DNA from: JBBDNV01 sp040877415
GTDB taxonomy: Bacteria > Planctomycetota > Planctomycetia > Pirellulales > PALSA-1355
DNA length: 47,019 nucleotides
Assembly (NCBI GenBank): GCA_040877415.1
Contig: JBBDNV010000205.1
Coordinates: forward strand, 1-47,019
Direction: 5' to 3'
This document shows, piece after piece, positions 1-12,000 of the stretch. A model generated the notes under the pieces. The model worked only from the letters and a program-made list of their open reading frames with translations. It was not told the DNA's origin and did no database searches. Both the position numbers and the translations under genes were made by a program. The first letter of the stretch is position 1; each line of letters begins with the position of its first letter.

Positions 1-1
1 G

Positions 2-3000
2 GGCCGATTTGAGCTTCGCGCCGGCGACCTGTCCGCCGCCCCCTACCAGTGGGTGCAACTCTTGATCCGTGCCGATGGCTCCGGCCTGGCGTGGCGCGAC
101 GTCAACGCCGACGCGGAACAACTCGACTTCGACGTCACGCTGCCGCCGGCCGGCGAAGCCCGCGGTCGGCTCGTCACTTCCGAGGGCCGCCCTGCGGCGG
201 GCGTGGCGATTCTCGTCAACAGCTTGGGCGACTTCAGCAAGGGACAAGTCAGCGGCGTCGATTCGATGCGCGCCGCGCTCCCGCCCGATGTCTGGCCCCG
301 CGACGTCGTCACCGACGCCGAAGGCCGCTATGCGGTTACGGGCATTGCGCCGGGCGTCGACGTCAGTCTCTACGCCGCACAAGAGCCGTTCGCGCCGCAT
401 TGGTGGATCTGGAAGGCGGCCGACAAGTCCGACCACACCGAAGTGCTCTCGCCCGCTCAAATGATCACGGGCGTCGTGGTCGCGGCCGACACCGGCAAGC
501 CGCTCGCGCATGCCCGGCTGACCGCGTTCCAGGGTTGGGATCCCAAGCGCGGCGGCATGGCGGGCGTCGACGGCCAGGCCGACGCCGACGGCCGGTTCCG
601 TCTGAATCCTTACGCGGCCGGTTCGTACGTCGTGAGCGCCTTCGCTCCGGACGGGTTGCCCTACTTGGCGCGAAAAATGGAGTTCGAATGGCCCGCCGCG
701 GCGGCCGAGCACGAGCTGCGCGTCGAATTGTCTCGCGGCGTGCTCGTGCACGGAAAGATTGTTGAGGAGGTAAGCGGTCAGCCCATAGCCGGCGCAAGCG
801 TGCGCTACGAGCCGCGCGTCCTCAACCAGCGTGACACCGACGACCTGGTGACCGGCTGGCAAGCGACCTCCGTGAGCGACGACGGCGGCAACTACGCGAT
901 TGCCGTTCCGCCCGGGCCGGGTTACATCACCGTACTGTGTCCCGGCGGACGGTACGTCGTCCAGCCCACGACGAACAGCTTCCTGCGTGAAGGCAAGCCA
1001 GGCGGGCGGCGGGTCTACTTGCACGCCTACAAAACCTTCGATCTTGAGCCGGACGCCAAGGAGCAGATTTTCGATTTGAAAGTGACGCGCGGCTCGACCG
1101 TCGACACCCACGTTGTCGGTCCGGACGGCAAAATTCCCGAACGCCTGTTGATGATCTATCAAGGCCTGCAGGCACCCTGGTCGGAATCGTTTGGGGATAA
1201 TCCGCAGGTTGTTCCCGGCGGTCGCGTCGAGATCGGCAGCGTGCCGCCCGATGGCGAGTTGACGGTCTACCTGCTCGATCCGGTGCGCAAAAACGGCCGC
1301 GTCGTGAATCTTCGCGGCAAGGATGCCGGCAAACCACAGAACATCGAATTGCTCCCGTGTGGCTCAGCCTCGCTGCGGTTCGTCGATGGCAAGGGCAATC
1401 CCGTTCCCGGCGTCGACAAGCTGGGTTTGAATATGGTCTTTACGCCGGGCACGACCGTGTTCGAAATGACGGCCGAAAAGCCCATGGCGGACGAGACGTA
1501 CGTGGCCAACTTCGACCGGCTGAACCATTGGCATTTGATCGGCGAAGGCGGCCTCATCGATTACCAGGCCCTGATTCCCGGCGTCGACTATCAGTTGTTC
1601 GGATCGGACGCCAGCGGCAAGCCCGGCGTCGAGCGCGTGTTCCGCGTCCAGCCCGGCGAGCATCAACAGCTCAAAGACTACGTCATTCGTGACCAGGATG
1701 TGCTCGACCGTGCCGAAGACGTCTGGCGGGAAAAGCAAAAAGCAAAAGCCGCCGAGCAGGAACAGGCATTGAACGACAAGAGTCCGCCCGATGACGATTT
1801 GCTGGTCGTCCGCGGACAGGTCGTCGATCCGGCGGGCAAGCCGTTTGTCGGCGCCGACGTGGTCGCGGTCCGCTGGTACTGGCAGAATCAGGATCCAGGC
1901 GTGCCGCTGGCGAAAACCACGAGCAATGCCGCGGGCGAGTTCGAAATCTCGTTCCGCAAATCGCAGTTTGACGTGCAAGCCAACAATCCACACCAATGGC
2001 GATATGCGTCGATCGCCGCGACGGCGCCGGGCCACGGCGTGGGTTGGATCTTTTACAACGACGTCGAGCCCGGCCAGCGCGCGACGTTAAAGCTCGTCGA
2101 GGATCAGCCGATCACCGGCCGCATCGTCGATCTGGAAGGCAATCCGGTGGCGGGGGCCACGCTGCACATTCAGAGCATCTACAGGAATGACAACGACGAC
2201 CTTTCTCGCTGGATCGACGCCCTGCGTGGGGGCATCTCATACTTCGGCAGCGAAGATTTCGGCCGGCCCGACAGGGCGTTGCCCACGGCCAGCTTTGAAT
2301 TCTGCAAACCTGTTCGCACCGACGAGGACGGCCGCTTTCGCGTTTCGGGCTTCGGCCGCAGTCGCTACGTGTCGCTGAACCTCATCGGACCGCGGATCGC
2401 CGTGAGCGATCTGCGCGTCGTCAGCGCCCCGGTTGAACCGTTTACGATCGACTACAGCCAGCATTCGTTCAAAAACACGACCCCCTGCTACGGGGCGAAT
2501 TTTCAATTTAGCGCCGAGCCGTCGCAGCCGATCGAAGGCGTCGTCCGCGACGCTCGATCCAAGCAACCGCTGCCCGGGGTGCGCGTGGTGGCCGACAGGC
2601 TCGCGGGCACGAATCTGAACGGCGTCTATGCCACGGAGACTCTCTCCGATGCCGAGGGACGTTACCGCCTGGACGGCATGCCCAAGGGCGAAGGCAACGG
2701 GATTCTGGCAATCCCGGGCGACGACCAGCCCTATTTCATGCGCGAGATCGAGGTGCCCACCGCACCCGGGTTCGAGCCGGTGAAGTTCGACATTGAGTTG
2801 CACCGCGGAATCTGGATCACCGGCCGGCTCAGCGAGAAGGACACCGCCGCGCCGATCCAAGCGCGGATGCACTACCTGCCCTGGCCCGACAATCCGCACA
2901 TCAAGGACCTGCCCGAGTTCAACGACGGTCATCTGCAAGGATCGCAAATGCGATATGAGGCCGGCGGCGACGGGCGCTTTAAGCTGGTCGGACTGCCGGG

Positions 3001-6000
3001 GCGCGGTTTAGTGGCGGCCGTGTGCACGAAAAAACCCTATCCGCCCGGACAAGGCGTGCGCGAGATTGCCGACCTTCCCAAGCGCGATCAATTCCGCAAA
3101 GTGGTCGGCGTCTTTGCGCCGACGGAGCTGTTTCCCACGGCCGTGCATGAGATCCGGCCCGCCGAAGATGCGGCCGAAATCGACGTCGACTTCCGCCTCG
3201 ATCCGGGTGCGCGGCTGAAGGTGCGTTTCGTCGATCCGCGCGGGAACCCACTCACCAATTTGTGGATTCGCGGCTTGTGGCCGAGAACGCCGGTCTACGT
3301 TGCCGAGAACGCCGGGCCGGAGGCCGAGGTGCTCGCGCTTCGGCCTGACGAAAAACGTTTGCTCCTGGTGCTCGACAAAGAGCGCCGTTTGGGCAAGGCG
3401 GTCGAAGTGAGCCTGGCGGACGCCAAAGATGGGCTCTTGACGATCACGCTCGAGCCGTGCGCCACGGTCAAAGCCCGGCTGCTCGACCAGAACGGCGAGC
3501 CGGCGCGCGGAGCCACGGTTCGCATTGTGCCGACGAGCGAAAACGACTTCTCGGTCGACCTGCCGGAAGTGGCCACCGATGAGAACGGCATATTAAACAA
3601 TGCCGCCGTCCCGTCAGGCTGCCGTTACCAGATCTCCTGCTCGTCGCCGGAGATCGAATATCAAACCGTGGCCAAAGATCTTGCCGTCGCCCCGGGCGAA
3701 ACCGTCGACCTCGGCGAATTCGACGTCACCTCCGAAGAGCGGCCCGAGCCGAAACGGACCGCGGCAGCGGCCGGACCGAAGAGTGAACAGTCGGGGAGTA
3801 CGCAATCGAAGCCCGACGACGCGGTCGTCGTCCGCGGGCGCGTTGTCGATCCGGATGGCAAGCCCGTCTCAGGCGCCGACGTTTGGGCCATCCATCCGCG
3901 GCGCGACGGCGAAGCCAAACTGCCGCCCGCCCGCACGCAAAGCGATGCCACGGGACAGTTCGTGCTGCGGTTCACCGGGATTCCCGCTGACGGAGAGAAT
4001 GGCGACGCGTGGCGCATGCCGCGCATCGTCGCCATGGCCAAAAGTTTCGGCCCGGGTTGGGTGGAATACGACGAGTCGCAGGCCGACAAGCCGATCACGC
4101 TGCGGCTGGTGACCGATGAGCCGATCGCGGGGCGCATCGTCGACTTGGAAGGCCGGCGCGTGGCCGGTGCACTGGTGACCGTGCGCGCGATTTCCCGCAA
4201 CGAAAGCGAAGACCTCACGACGTGGCTGGACGCATTGCGCAAAGGTGAGACGTACCGTAGCGCGACCTTCACCAATGGCCGCCAGCTCGCTGCTCCGCAG
4301 GATGAGCTCGTTGGCGATGTCCCGCAGATTTTCGAAACCGTGAAAACGGACGCCGACGGCGCATTTCGCATCGTTGGCGTGGGCCGACAGCGCTGCGCCG
4401 CCCTGAAGCTCTCGGGCGCCGGCATCGTTTCGACCGAACTGGCCGCGGTCACCGTGCCGATGGATTCCCTCACCGTCCGCTTCGGCAACCCGGAACCCTA
4501 CTTCGAACGCGACATCACAATCTTCGGCTCGAAGTTTCAGTATGCCGCCGAGCCGTCGCAGCCAATCACAGGCAAGGTGGTGGACGCAAAAACGCACGCG
4601 CCTTTGGCCGGGGTTCGTCTCATCGCCAAGAAGCTCGCGGGCAAGCGAATGAGCGAATATGGACAGACGCCCATCGTTTCCGACGAGCGGGGCGCATTCC
4701 GGCTGGATGGCATGCCGCGCGGCGAAGGGAACCTTATCCTGGCGAGTCCAACCGCAGGACAACCTTACTTTGTGCGGGAGTTGGAAGTGCCCGTCGGCTC
4801 GGGTCTGGAAGCCGTGCAGTTCGACGTCGAGTTGCATCGCGGCGTGCCGATTCACGGCCGCGTGATCAACAAAGCTACTGGGCAACCAGTCGACGCCACG
4901 GTCCGGTATGTCCCCTGGCCAGACAATCCCCATCTCGAACCGACCCAGTTCAAGCCGGCGATTTATAGCCCGACCTACCCCGAGACCGACCGCGACGGCC
5001 GATTCGAGCTGGTCGGCATGCCGGGCCAAGGCTTGATCCTGATTGAATGTCGCAGTGAGCCCTTCCCCTCCGGCCAAGGTCTGGAAGCGTTGGGCAATTT
5101 GACGGGCGAAGCTTTCCGTGACGTCTCCGGGGGCAACCCCCCTTCAAAGACGTATCCTACGGCCGTGCACAGAGTCGAGATTGGCGAGACAGACACCGAG
5201 GTCTCGGCCGACGTCGTGCTCGAGCCCGGCGCGTCCGTGGATTTGCAGATCGTCGATTCCCAGCGTCAGCCGCTCTCCGGGCTGAACATCCGCGGCCTGT
5301 GGCCCGTTGCGGCCGGTTACCGCGGCAAAGATCTTCCTTCGAACGTCCAGGTGCGGGCTCTCGCGCCTGCCGAAAAGCGCTGGGTATTCATTCATCACCC
5401 GGGGCGTAATCTGGGCCGCGCGATTGAAGTCGACGCGCAAACCGCCGGACGCGATCCGCTGCGCGTCGTTTTAGAGCCCTGCGGCACGGTGACTGCCCGG
5501 CTGCTCGACAAGAATGGCGAAGGGGTCCGTACCGGATACGTTTCGTTTGGCATCCTCCTGCCCGATTCTTGGGGCCTGGAATTGACCGAAGGGCATACCG
5601 ACCAGGACGGTCGTCTGCGCTGCGACGCGATCCTGCCCGGCGGAAAATACAACATCTCGGTCGCTTCGCCACAGACTAACTGGCAATCCGTCGCCAAAGA
5701 CCTCGCCGTCGCCCCGGGCGAGACCGTCGACCTGGGCGAGTTCGACGTGACCTCCGAAGAGCGGCCCGAGCCGAAGCGCACGTTTGCGAAACCACCAGGT
5801 CGTGAGGCAGCCGCGCCAAGCGCCGCGCCGGAAGCCAACGCGCTGCTGATCCGCGGCACGGTGCTCGATCCGGACGGAAAACCGTTGGCGGGGGCCGACG
5901 TGAAATTGATTCGCACGCCTCGCGCGCCGTGGGCCAAAGGTTTCCCTACACCCGAGGCGACGTCGGACAAAGAGGGTCGCTTCGCGTTCGAATTGCCCAA

Positions 6001-9000
6001 GTCGCGCTACGAGGGATTGCGGAGCACGCGCCCCTGGCCTTTCGTCATGGTCGTGGCCACCGCCCCCGGATACGCGCCCTCCTATGCGCCCTACGAGCAG
6101 GACCGGGCAGGAACCGAGCCGGTTATCCGATTGGCGGCCAACGCGCCGATCGAAGGACGCATCGTCGATCTCGAAGGCCGGCCGGTTCCGCACGTGCGCG
6201 TCCGCGTGACGGGTATCTCGACCAACGTCAAGAGCGACCCGACCGCGTGGATCGAGGCTCTTCGCGCGGGAACTCCGCATCGGGCCGTTCCCCACGAACA
6301 CCGGCTGAATATGGGGCTCTCGAGCGACGTCGACCAGCCGGGCAACAAAACCGAAACCGACGACGACGGCCGCTTCCGCATCACCGCCGTCGGGCGCGGA
6401 CGATTGGCCACGCTCAGCATCTGGGGCGGCGGCATCGTCGCGACGGACGTCGACGTCGTCAATTGGCCCATCGAACCCTTGACCACGAACGTCGCCGAGG
6501 CCGGCACGATCATGAAGACGTTCTACGGCTCCAAATTCCAAATCGCCGCCGAGCCGTCGCAGCCGATCGAAGGCGTCGTGCGCGACGCCGACAGCGGCGA
6601 GCCGCTGTCCGGCATACGCATCCACGGGCGGCGTATGGCCGGCAAACGCTGGGCCGGATACCCGCCGCCCGAGGCTGTCTCCGACGAACAAGCGCGCTAT
6701 CGCCTGGAGGGGATGCCGAAGGGTGAAGGAAACACGCTCGAGGCCGTGCCCGCCGACGGCCAGCCCTACTTCGTGCGCGAGTTCGACGTGCCCACGGCCC
6801 GCGAGTTTGAGCCGGTCAAGTTCGACCTCGAATTGCACCGCGGCATCCTGGTTCGCGGTCGCGTGCGCGACAAGGTCACCGGCGAGCCGGTCAAAGCCAA
6901 AGTGCTCTATTTGCCCTGGCCCGATAACCCGAACATCAAGGGCCTGGTGGAATTCACCAGCGGCCGCCTGATGGGCGACGAACATCGCTATCGCACCGAT
7001 GACGAGGGGCGGTTCACGCTAGTCGGGCTCCCCGGCCGCGGCCTGCTCAGCGTCATTCACGTCGACGATCAACCCTATCCAACCGGTCAGGGCTTCGACC
7101 TGTTGCCCGATTTGGAGGCCAACCGACTCGCCTTCCGTCAAATCTCACAGCTCTACGTCCCCGATGCCAAATGGATGGTCGCGATCAAGGAGATTCGCCC
7201 GGCCGAGGAGGACGCGGAGTTTGCCGCCGATATCGAGCTTGAGCCCGGTGGGACGGTCAAGCTGCGCGTCGTCGACGAAGCGGGACAGCCGGTTTCCGGC
7301 GTCACGATGGGTGGCACGTGGCCCAATCGCATGTCGCACGTCGAGCTAAAGGTCGGCCCGGAGATCGAAGCGGTCGGCTTCAAGCCCGGCGAAGCGCGCT
7401 GGATCATTTGCTGCGAGCTCGAACGAAACCTGGGCCGTGCTCTCCGCGTCAGCTTGGGTGATGACGCGTCGGGGCCCGTCCCCGTCGTGCTCGAACCGTG
7501 CGCCACGATCCAAGGCCGGCTCGTCGACGAGGACGGCAAACCGTTGGAAGGAGTGCAGGTTTCCTTCCACATCGCCGGCGAGCGTGTTGGCACCGCCGCT
7601 GCCGGACCGGTCCGCACCGACAAGGACGGGCGGTTTGTAAATAAGTTGATCTTCCCGGGCACCGAGTACGACGTGACGTTCGAGGACGACCAGTCGAGGG
7701 ACCGCAGCATCGCGAAAAAACTGGCCGTTGCCCCCGGCGAAACGATCGACCTGGGCCAGCTCGACGTCACCTCCGACGAACGGCCGGAGCCCAAGCGAAC
7801 GGCGGCGAAACAGCGCGCTGCTCAATCCGCCGCAAAACCACCGAGCACGCAGGCCGACGAAGGCGCGGCGGCCGATCCTGCTGACCGGTTCCAGTTCGCC
7901 GGCAACGTGGTCGGTCCGGACGACAAGCCGGTGGCCGGGGCCAAGATCTTTGTCCTCTACTACACGCCGAACCGCATCGAAACGAAGCCCCGCGCGGAGT
8001 CCAACGCCGACGGCAGCTTTGAATTCACGATGACCAACGAGGACTTTGACACCGGCGAAATGAACGCGCCGTGGGAGGGGGCCAAAGTAGTTGCCGTAGC
8101 GCCCGGATACGGCGCCGCCTGGGCCCTCGCCGCCGGATTGGAAAAAAGTGGCCAGATGATGAAAACGCTTCGCGCGAAGGGGAATTTTTCGCCCGCCCGC
8201 GCGCACATCTCGACCGATTCGACGCTGCGGCTGGTGGCCGACGACGTGCCGATCGAAGGGCGGATCGTCAATTTGGAAGGCCAGCCGGTGGCCGGCGCCG
8301 ATTTGCAAGTCATCGAGCTGCACGGGGATACCGAGAACAGCCTCGACGCCTGGCTGGACGCGGTGCAAAACAAGAACGCAAGTTTCTACGAAGCGCGGGA
8401 GCGCCTCTTCGGCGGCTTTTCGGGCACCCATGCGCAACATCAACTTGCGCAGTTATTCCCCAAAGTCGTCACCGACGCCGAGGGCCGCTTTCGCATTCGT
8501 GGCGTAGGCCGGGAGCGGATTGTGATGTTGCAGATCGCGGGACGCGCCATCGAGACGCGGCAAATCTTCGCCCGCACGCGCCCCGGTCCGACGTTTCACC
8601 TGCTGCGAGAGCGAGACAATCCTGACTTCGGCAAGTTTACGTTCTACGGCGCGAAGCTGGATCTTGTCGCCGCGCCGTCGCGTGACGTGGTCGGCGTGGT
8701 CAACGACAAAGACACCGGCCAACCGCTGGCCGGCGCGACGATCGAGGCCGAAGTACTGGCCGGCGAACCCGTCAGCGGATGGACCAATGCCTACGTCCGC
8801 ACCGCGACCGATGCCCGGGGACGGTACCGGCTGTCGGGCTTGCCCATCGGCGAGAATCGCATCATGGCCCTGCCCCCGCCGAGCGAACCCCACATGCCGT
8901 CGCGCAGCCCGGCCGTAACCAGCCTGAACGAGGAATCCATCACCGTCGACTTTGAGCTCAAGCGGGGCGTGTGGATTCGCGGCCGAGTCACCGATGGCGC

Positions 9001-12000
9001 CAGCGGCGAACCGCTGCGGGCCTGGGTCGAGTACTTTGCCTTCCTTGACAATCCGAATTTCAAGGAGGCATCCGGTTTGAGAGGCGCCCAACTGGTAAAG
9101 ATCATGACCGACGCCGACGGCCGATTTGCCGTCCGCGGATTGCCGGGTCGGGGAATGGTCGGCGTGCTCGCGCACCACCACGAAGAGTATCCGCGCGGCG
9201 TCGGAGCCGAAAAAATCACCGACGGGCGGGACGCCAATTCCGCGGCCGACAGCGGGACGGTCACGTTCCGCACCGAGCCACACCCGTGTTTCGCAACCAA
9301 CTTCCATGCGTTGGCCGAGGTGAATCCGGCCCATGACGCCGACGCGGTGGAAGTCGATTTCGCGCTCCGCGCCGGACCACGCATCGAGGGCACCCTGCTC
9401 GATCCCTCGGGCAAGCCGCTGTCCGGGGCGATGTTCGCCGGCGAAAACCAGATGCTGGCATGGCGATTGCCGGCGCTGGAAGGTCCGTCGTTCACCGTTC
9501 GCAATCTCGAACCGAACAAACCGCGACGCCTGCATTTCTATCACACCGATCGCCAACTGGCCGGAAGCATGCTGCTTGAGGGCAATGAAACGGGACCCCT
9601 GAGCGTTCGGCTCGAACCTTGGGGAACCGTCATGGGGCGCGTGCTCCAGAGCAACGGCGAGCCGGCCGACAAGGTAACGTTGCTCGGGGCACTCTTTAGC
9701 GGGCAACCGCCGGCCGCTCCCGGTTTGCTGCCCGACCCGCACAACCGGCAGACCGACGACGAGGGCCGTTTCAAAATCGGAGGTCTCGCCGCCGGCATCC
9801 CGTATGCACTTTCAGCATCAAGAAGGGGAACGATTCTCGGCACCGTCATCGAAGAGCTCCAAGTTGCCGCGGGAGAAACCAAGGATCTTGGTGATTTGAC
9901 GATCCATTCGTCGTCCGACAAGCCTAAAGCCAAAACGGCGACCGAAAGGAAGGGCGACCGGGCCGCGCCGACGATTGACGCCGCTGAGCCTTTCCAGTTC
10001 GCCGGCAACGTCGTCGACCCGAACGACAAGCCGCTGGCCGGCGCGAAAATCCACATCGTCTACTACACGCCCAACGGCATCGCCACGAAGCCGCGAGCTG
10101 AGACCAAGGCCGACGGCAGCTTTGAATTCACGATGAACGAAAAGGATTTTGACGCCGGCTTTTCGAACGATCCATGGAAATACGCCATGCTGGCGGCAGT
10201 GGCACCGGGTTACGGCGTGGGTTGGGCTCATGCCGCCGCCGCCGAGAAAACGGGCCGCATTCTGGCAGCCGTTCGCGCGAGTCCAAACTATCGGCCCGAT
10301 CGCGCCGAGGACTCGACTGATTCCACCATTCGCCTGGTCGCCGACGACGTGCCGATCGAAGGACGCGTCATCAATCTCGAAGGCCAGGGCGTGGCCGGCG
10401 CCAAGGTGTACGTGATCGAGCTGCACGCCAACCGCGAAAACAACCTCGATGGCTGGCTCGACGCGGTGGAGAATAAAAAAGCCGACTACTATCAGGCCCG
10501 CCAGCTCGTCCAGGGCGGCTTTCACGGCCTGTTCATGCAGCAGCAGCTCGCCGAACTGTTTCCTCCCGTCACCAGCGACGCCGAAGGCCGCTTTCGCATT
10601 CAGGGCATCGGGCGGGAACGCATCGCCCATTTGCAGATCGAGCCCCCGGGGTGCGAAACGCAGCGGGTCTACGCCCGCACGCGCCCCGGCCCGGCGCTCT
10701 ACGTCACTGAGGAGGCGGACCGAAGCGACGATTGGCCCAAGTTGACGTACTACGGAGCGCAATTCGATTACGCCGCCGCGCCCTCCCGCGCCGTGGTTGG
10801 CGTGGTGCGCGATAAGGACACCGGCAAACCACTTGCCAATGTGGGCGTCCATTCCGAGAAAATCGCGGGACACGAGCTCCAAGGCTGGTCGCAGCGCTAC
10901 ATCCAGACCACCAGCGACGCAGAGGGGCGATATCGCCTCGAGGGCCTGCCGATCGGCTCCAACCGGCTGATCGCCATCCCGCCCGACGGCGAGCCGTACC
11001 TGTGCATCGAGGCCACCGTCGAGACGACGCCGGCGGCCGAGTCAGCCACGCTCGACATCGAGCTGAAACGCGGCGTGTGGATTCGCGGAAAAGTGACCGA
11101 CGCCGCCAGCGGTGAGCCGCTGCGCGCCAGCGTCGAGTACTTCGCCTTCGACACCAATCCGCATCTCAGGCCGGACGGCAAGCGAATCAACTTCGAGAAC
11201 CCGATCCATCACTCGAACGGCGAGGGCCAGTTCGCCGTCGTCGGACTGCCGGGCCGAGGCATGATTACCGTCATGGCCAATAACGCCGACGACTACCCGC
11301 GCGGCGCCGGCGCCGACAAAATCGAAGGCGGCCGCGTCGACGGGCGGGACGAAATGTTTCACACCTCGCCGCACTACGTCGTATCGATGAACGGCAACGC
11401 CTTGGTCGAAGTGAATCCCGAGCCGGGCGACGAGGCCATCGAGCAAAACATCACCCTCGACCCAGGCCCCAGGATCGAAGGCACCGTGCTCGATCCCGAC
11501 GGCAAGCCGCTGGCCGGCTCCGATTGCGCGGGGCAGCACGACATTAACTACTGGCGCACGCTCAATTCCGACAAATTCGTCGTGCGGCACTTGCGTCCCG
11601 ATGAAACTCGGCGCCTGCTGTTCGCCGACAAAGAACGCAAACTTGCCGGCACCCTGCTCGTCAAAGGCGGCGACCAGGGGCCGCTGGCCGTCAAACTCGA
11701 ACCTGCGGGCACCATCAAGGGACGGATGCTCAGTGAAGACGGCGATCCCGCCGACCAGATCTTTCTTTACCCGGGACGCGCTAAAGACGTGCCGGGAGTC
11801 GAGGGCAACACATTCCCCGATGCACAACGCCTGCACACCGAGGACAACGGCCATTTCACCATCCCGGGGCTCGCGCCGGGCGTCAATTACTCCGTCCGCG
11901 CCAGCCGGGGCAATCGGTATCTGGGCACCGCTTTTGAAAACGTCAGCGTCGCCGCCGGCGAAACCAGGGATCTCGGCGACGTGACGCTCAGGAAGGAACC